64,000 bases of DNA from Galerina marginata. Taxonomy: Eukaryota; Basidiomycota; Agaricomycetes; Agaricales; Galerinaceae. The notes below the pieces were generated by a model. It saw nothing but the letters and a program-made list of their open reading frames with translations. It ran no database searches and was not told the origin of the DNA. Position 1 is the stretch's first letter, and every line of letters begins with the position of its first letter. Positions 59,072 to 64,000 of the stretch are shown here, in pieces. The stretch is taken from the NCBI GenBank assembly GCA_023014335.1, contig JAECYW010000001.1:1860001-1924000 (forward strand). Reading direction: 5' to 3'. A program made the position numbers and the translations under genes.

Positions 59072-59675
59072 ATGTCGGCCAAGAGAGAGGTACACCTAGT
59101 TTGCTCCTCCTCTAGGGGAAGTCGCGAGCATTGGGGACTTTACTTTCCGTCCATTTTGGCCAAGGTGTGTCGCGAACCGAAATCTCTCGCTTACTTGAGA
59201 CATATCGTGGTCGCTGTAGGATAAAGGAAAGATTATCCATGTCGTTGGCGCACCTCTCCTGGGTTTCAAGCACGAGGTTAAACATTATTGGGACAAGACG
59301 AAGACGCGGGGTAAATATACCTTCCACCTCCTTGGTGAGACTGACGCTGCCAACGTCGTTGACGCGAAAATCGATCCCAGTCACATTGCTATACATGTTA
59401 CAAGTGCACTGAACAAAGCGGACAAATTCGAAGACCGGGCTGGGCGGATTCAGGAGCCTGGGATTGCCCCAGAGCACTTGAGGCCAAAAGGCACTGTCAA
59501 ACAAGTAGTTGCGGGCTGGGCTCAGGATATTCCTGGGGTAAAACGTTGCCAGGAGTGGACCACTGAACTAATCCATGACCTAGTCGAGCAAGGGCTTTTG
59601 CCCGAAACTGCTTTAGCTGTACGCAATGCCGTTGAGGCTGCCCGCAATGTCCCTGAAGTACCATCTGTGAGTTGA
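59072..59675 (+). CDS. Small conserved unrecognised protein
   Basis: ATG at 59072 gives MSAKREVHLVCSSSRGSREH, WGLYFPSILAK, then an intron (GTGTGT...TGTAG) to DKGKIIHVVGAPLLGFKHEV and KHYWDKTKTRGKYTFHLLGE with TDAANVVDAKIDPSHIAIHV. The C-terminal half has RIQEPGIAPEHLRPKGTVKQ and CQEWTTELIHDLVEQGLLPE. No signal peptide or membrane segment. The frame is intact. Similar short proteins occur in many agaricomycete genomes from memory, but I do not know a function. Confidence 0.65.
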
Positions 59676-59972
59676 TTTACACAAACTCTATTCTTACTCG
59701 CTCATGATTCATCGAAAGGCTCCGACTCCTACGACAAGCTGAAGGAATATTAAATCAATTTCATGCTCTTGGGAGACCAAAGGATGCTCAGTTTGAATGC
59801 TATGTCTTTCAGAGTTATTTTTTGTTGTCCCACGTTGTAGAGGTATAATCAGCAAGCTAAGGAGTACGTGTCGGTGGAGATAATAATGAATCCCTTGTAA
59901 CTGATGGCATAAAGGATCGCCTGAAAGTGGTCAAAATCAATCCGAGACAAGAAGACCAAAGAAAGAAAGAAT

Positions 59973-61335
59973 TCACCTGTTCAATACCAATCCTTTCAAA
60001 GCCCTGATTTCCCGTCGAAGGTCTTCTTCGAGTGTGGTTTTGTCTGCATTGTTGGGTAAACCCAAGCCCAACGGAGGAGGTCGGTAAGGTAGATAAACTT
60101 GTGTACTGATGTACCCTGTGAAGTCCGAGAGAGACTGGAGGGTGTTTTGGAAAGGACTCTTTCGAGTCTTGGTGTCCTTGGGGAGCTCAGAGGACAGCGC
60201 TGATAACGATTTAAGGAGGGGAGGGTCGTCCACAGTTGCTGGTGGAATGTACTCCCAACGAGTTGGTGAATTGGATTCCGTGTTGCCCTGCGAAGTGTTT
60301 GACAATTCGACCTTTACGAATAATGGACAAGTAGATAATGTCTCCCATAATTGGTTCTTCGAGATTATAAGTGAGCCGTTCGAGGACCGGAAATATCTCG
60401 TACCTCATATTGTAAGCCGTCTTCTGAGAGAAGCCAAGGAATCTGACCCTCGAGATAACGAAACAGTTCCTCTGTAGCGGGGTTTACGTCTTTACCCTCT
60501 TTACCCTTCCCCATGTCCGCGATTCCACAGCGGAGAGCCGTGACAGTGGGTAACTGGGAAAAGTCGGGTTCCTTTGATTTCTCTGTGACAATCTTGATCG
60601 CCACCACCAAAGAGCCACATTCTGAATAAGGGGCGGGTTCTTTAAATTGGTCGGAACGCGGGAGAACGGATAATGACTCTGATTGTGATTCCTTCAACGA
60701 TGAAAGGGATGTGGTGAGTCGCCTCAACAACGAAAGGTGGTGTGATTTCAATGAATGTCGAGCAAGAGACGTTTGGGATATTCTGGGCAGTAAAATCCGC
60801 TAATGGACCTCATTGAGTGTTGACGATCCGTAGAAATTTGGAAAACGACAAACATGATAGATGAGAAGGAGAACGGCAGATCCACCCGCCAACCACGAGA
60901 AGAGACGGGCGAGACCAAGGAGAAGCACGGGTAGGTTTGATGGGGGAGGTTGAGGATATGTTCTCGGAGGAATCGGTCGGAATCTGCGGTGGCTGTGGAG
61001 GTAATATCAGAGTGTGATTGCAAAGCATTACAAGGACATCGTACCAATTGCCGGAGGAGGTCTTCGATTTCAGGCTCATTGAGACCTTTGTCGGCCAGGA
61101 ATGCACGTTTCGCGGCTACATCTTGGTGTTGTACCTGTGGAGAACCAAGAAAAGAGCGAGCTCTTGCAATTAGTTCTGATCTATCGTCTGGGCTCGGAGT
61201 CGCTTCTGGTGGTGAGGGAGTGGGTGTCGTCGTTTGCGGCTGTTGGGGTTGGAGTTCTGGTTGGTCGCTCCGTTTTGGGGACTGAGAGGCATCTAGAGGG
61301 AGCGACGAGGGCTCTTCCTTTTTCACTTCTGACAT
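59973..61335 (-). CDS. PEX14: Peroxisomal membrane docking protein PEX14
   Basis: Start at 61333-61335 ([20 protein letters not shown]). The Pex5-binding motif is clear: [16 protein letters not shown], then [21 protein letters not shown] Pro-rich linker and one membrane segment ([18 protein letters not shown]) follow, then Ser-rich and coiled parts ([19 protein letters not shown]) and [24 protein letters not shown] C-terminus ending [11 protein letters not shown]14 docks cargo-loaded Pex5 at peroxisomes. Exon frames around the linker (60950-61050) change; exact splice sites are uncertain. It is divergent from thymidylate synthase with 121 bp between starts. Confidence 0.88.
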
Positions 61336-61456
61336 GGTGGAACAAGAAACAGTCCTGCTTGCACATACGGGTAACTGCCGGACCGAACGGTGTCACAGTT
61401 GTGTGACCCAACGCGTTTTTCCCTTCAAACTCGTTCACTCATCATTCTGCTGCAAA
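61336..61456. promoter_or_regulatory. Divergent promoter PEX14 / thymidylate synthase
   Basis: 121 bp between start codons. It includes ACGCG in acccaacgcgttttt (about 61410), identical to an MluI cell-cycle box core, fitting S-phase expression of thymidylate synthase; this is inferred. Confidence 0.45.
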
Positions 61457-62432
61457 ATGACCATCCAAGTTGCCCAAGAACAAGAACACGACGAGCTTCA
61501 GTATCTGAAGCTAATAAGACGCGTCCTTGACACGGGAGACACGCGTCCAGACCGTACAGGAACCGGCACCATCGCGATCTTTGCCCCGCCTTCCCTGCGT
61601 TTCTCCCTTGCGGATTCAACACTTCCGCTCCTCACCACCAAGCGTACGTTTATGCGGGGCATCGCAGAAGAATTACTCTGGTTTGTTCACGGCTCCACCG
61701 ACTCGACCCTCCTCACAAAGAAAGGCGTGAAGATCTGGGACGGGAACGGCTCGAAAGCGTTCCTGGAAAGCAGAGGCCTGGGACACCGACGCGAAGGCGA
61801 CTTGGGACCCGTGTATGGGTTCCAGTGGAGGCACTTTGGAGCACAATATGTCGATTGTGAGACGGATTACTCTGGCCAAGGAGTCGATCAGCTCAGGGAG
61901 TGTATCAAGAAGATCAAAGAGAATCCTACCGATCGACGCATCATCCTGAGTGCATGGAACCCCAAAGGTGAGCAATCTTTCTCTTGGTTAATAATACCTG
62001 CTAATATTTTTTAGATATACCTCTTATGGCTCTTCCACCGTGCCATATGCTCTGTCAGTTCTACGTTCAACTCCCCCCTGCTTCAGGACCCTACCCAGAA
62101 GCCCAAGCTCTCCTGCTTGATGTATCAACGTTCCGCAGACCTCGGTCTGGGAATTCCATTCAACATCGCGTCGTACGCGCTCCTTACCCATATGATCGCC
62201 CATGTCACTGGTACAGAGGCAAATGAGCTGATAATTCAACTCGGGGACGCTCACGTGTATCGGGATCACATCGATGCCTTGGAAGAACAGCTAAAGAGAG
62301 AACCTAAACCTTTCCCGAAGCTGAGGTGGGCGAGGGACAACATTAAAGACATTGAAGATTTTGTCTATTCCGACTTCGTGGTGGAGGGTTATACATCGCA
62401 CCCCGCTATTCGCGATGAAGATGAGTGTATGA
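61457..62432 (+). CDS. CDC21: Thymidylate synthase
   Basis: ATG at 61457 ([20 protein letters not shown]). Motifs: [15 protein letters not shown] (phosphate Arg), [47 protein letters not shown], spliced to [20 protein letters not shown] with the catalytic Cys, then [59 protein letters not shown]. It makes dTMP from dUMP with methylene-THF. Two one-base insertions are needed: near 62089-62094 and near 62411-62415. The second restores the family C-terminus RMKMSV and TGA at 62430-62432; without it the frame runs to 62587 with unrelated residues. Confidence 0.95.
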
Positions 62433-62789
62433 TCTATTTATATCCACGGACTAAACCTCTCTTTTCTGTACTCTTTAGACTTTGTGCTGCTGTTATATTA
62501 TGTTGTAAGCTGTCGACTATGTTGTGCAATGATATTTCTACGACATTCCTATACATGACCCGGCTGAACTTAAAGAATAGACCTTGATCTTCCCTTGTAC
62601 TTATCAGTTCTAATACCCTTATCTGGGGTATTCGATGTCAGCGAAAAGAAGCGATAAACCTGAATTTTCGCACACAGACCACCATGGTGAGATGTTGTTC
62701 GAAATTCAAAACTAAATCCGTCACTGAGAAAAACGTCCAGGTGCTCTGTTAATATGTCGCGAAAGCTGCAGTTAGATCCATGACGAACC
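62433..62789. other. Intergenic, thymidylate synthase 3' / M24 peptidase promoter
   Basis: 357 bp, AT-rich 3' region of thymidylate synthase followed by the promoter of the next plus-strand gene. No gene or repeat recognised. Confidence 0.4.
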
Positions 62790-64000
62790 ATGTTTCATTC
62801 CCACTTCGTCAATCTTGTCACTGCCCTAGTTTGCAGTGGCTTCGCAGTTGCCCAGCTTCATCCCTTCGGACCGGCACGCTACCAGTCATTGCCGTCTCTT
62901 GCGAGAACGAGCCCTAATCCAGGACCAATGGACTGCAGAAAGGATAGCCAAGATACCGAGCCTCCTCAAGAAGTACAATGCTCAAGCATGGCTGGTACGC
63001 CCATTCCTGTGCTCTTCATTGCTTTTGATTTCACCTCGAATTCGTTATTGCCAGTTTTGCCACCGCGAGCACGCTGAGGACACCATCTGGTGGTCTATCA
63101 AGAATGCGACAGATTTCGATACCCGTAGGCGTACTGTGCTTTTATTTCATACCAATGAATCCTCTTTGGCTGGCGCCTCAAATCCGCTAAAGTGGATCGA
63201 CAACACAGGCCAGGTCTGGCCAGAACTTCGCTCCACCTTAGAAAAGTTTGACCCAAGCCGTATCGTTCTCAACACCGACGAGAACATAGCATTTGCAGGA
63301 GGGCTTCATGCAGGCGAGCTTGCCGTTCTTCAACGAGAACTGGGTGAGCAATGGATGAAAAGAACGGTCAATGAACCCATGCTCGCAGTCGAATTCGTTG
63401 CAACAAGAGTTCCTGGACAGCTGCAATACTACCAAAAGATGCAAGAGAGCGTCTGGGCAATGGTTGAAGAAGGCTTCTCTCATAAAGCTATCCGCCCTGG
63501 GGTTACTACTACAGAGGTATGCCTCTAAACTCATTTCATGTTATCGACCATTTGTACAAAATGTTTCATATCTAGGATTTGACTTGGTGGTTCCGCGAGA
63601 AAATGCAATCCCTCAATGTAACCACCTGGTTCCATCCCAGCATCTCAGTCGTTGTTGGCAAATCATTTCCAGGCTGGGAAGGCTCAGAAAATATCATCCA
63701 GGAAGGGGACGTCTTGCACATCGACTTCGGAATTACCGCCATGGGGTTGAACACCGACACGCAGCATCTGGGATACGTGCTCAGAACAGATGGCGCAAAC
63801 GCAGAAACAGACGTTCCGCGTGGCTTGCTAGATGGCTTAAGAAAAGCCAATCGTATGCAAGATATCCTGCTTGAAAACATGAAACCTGGGCTGACAGGGA
63901 ACATTGTTCTCCGACGCAGTCTAGACCAGTTGAAACTTGAAGAAATAGAAGGACAGATTTATTCCCATCCTATCGGAGATTGGGGGCATGATGCAGGAAG
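62790..64000 (+). CDS. Secreted M24 metallopeptidase (creatinase/Xaa-Pro family), cut by window edge
   Basis: ATG at 62790 gives a signal peptide (MFHSHFVNLVTALVCSGFAV then AQL). With one base removed near 62890 it reads RERALIQDQWTAERIAKIPS, then IWWSIKNATDFDTRRRTVLL, NESSLAGASNPLKWIDNTGQ, MLAVEFVATRVPGQLQYYQK, and after an intron EDLTWWFREKMQ. The pita-bread metal sites HIDFGITAMGLNTDTQHLGY (two Asp) and HPIGDWGHDA (His) are visible; the last Glu ligands lie beyond the edge. Such enzymes process N-terminal X-Pro or similar substrates outside the cell; substrate unknown. Confidence 0.88.

Overview
The window is nuclear DNA of a filamentous basidiomycete, most likely an Agaricomycete. The evidence is dense gene packing, many short introns (about 45-65 nt, mostly GT-AG with a few GC-AG), short divergent promoters, and typical fungal products: a Kch1-type potassium channel, a Zn2Cys6 regulator, Rim15, a PROPPIN and a Rim15-style kinase/receiver fusion. 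No transposon, CRISPR array, rRNA or prophage was seen. I recognise about 25 genes by family; the rest are described from what can be seen.

Layout, left to right. 1-9 kb: edge-truncated Zn2Cys6 regulator, small secreted double-psi-barrel protein, UTP12, M18 aspartyl aminopeptidase, IMP4. 9-19 kb: ATE1 arginyltransferase, an HSV2-like PROPPIN, a Ser/Pro-rich unknown, NCS1, EMC3, VTI1. 19-26 kb: Kch1-like channel, RBG1/DRG1 GTPase, ALG8, VMA21. 26-30 kb: two unrecognised genes, the second with a broken frame. 30-33 kb: two divergent ribonucleotide reductase small-subunit genes. 33-42 kb: an LRR-like unknown, IMP2, a sugar porter, a UIM-containing protein. 42-51 kb: RIM15, mitochondrial bS18, RPN11. 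51-64 kb: a coiled-coil unknown, VPS52, THOC7, tRNase Z, an intron-bearing tRNA-His, a small conserved unknown, PEX14, thymidylate synthase, and a secreted M24 peptidase cut by the right edge.

Functional links. UTP12 and IMP4 both belong to the U3 snoRNP/SSU processome. The two RNR2 genes and thymidylate synthase supply DNA precursors. VTI1, VPS52, VMA21, EMC3 and ALG8 serve the secretory and endomembrane system. Most neighbours share intergenic regions of 120-370 bp head to head, so co-regulation is possible but not shown.

Main caution: at least fifteen conserved genes need a one-base frame correction, usually removal of one base, at an exact point between two conserved blocks. The simplest reading is sequencing/assembly indels, not gene death. 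Where this affects a coordinate it is stated. Exon borders were read by eye and given coordinates are outer limits from start to stop codon.
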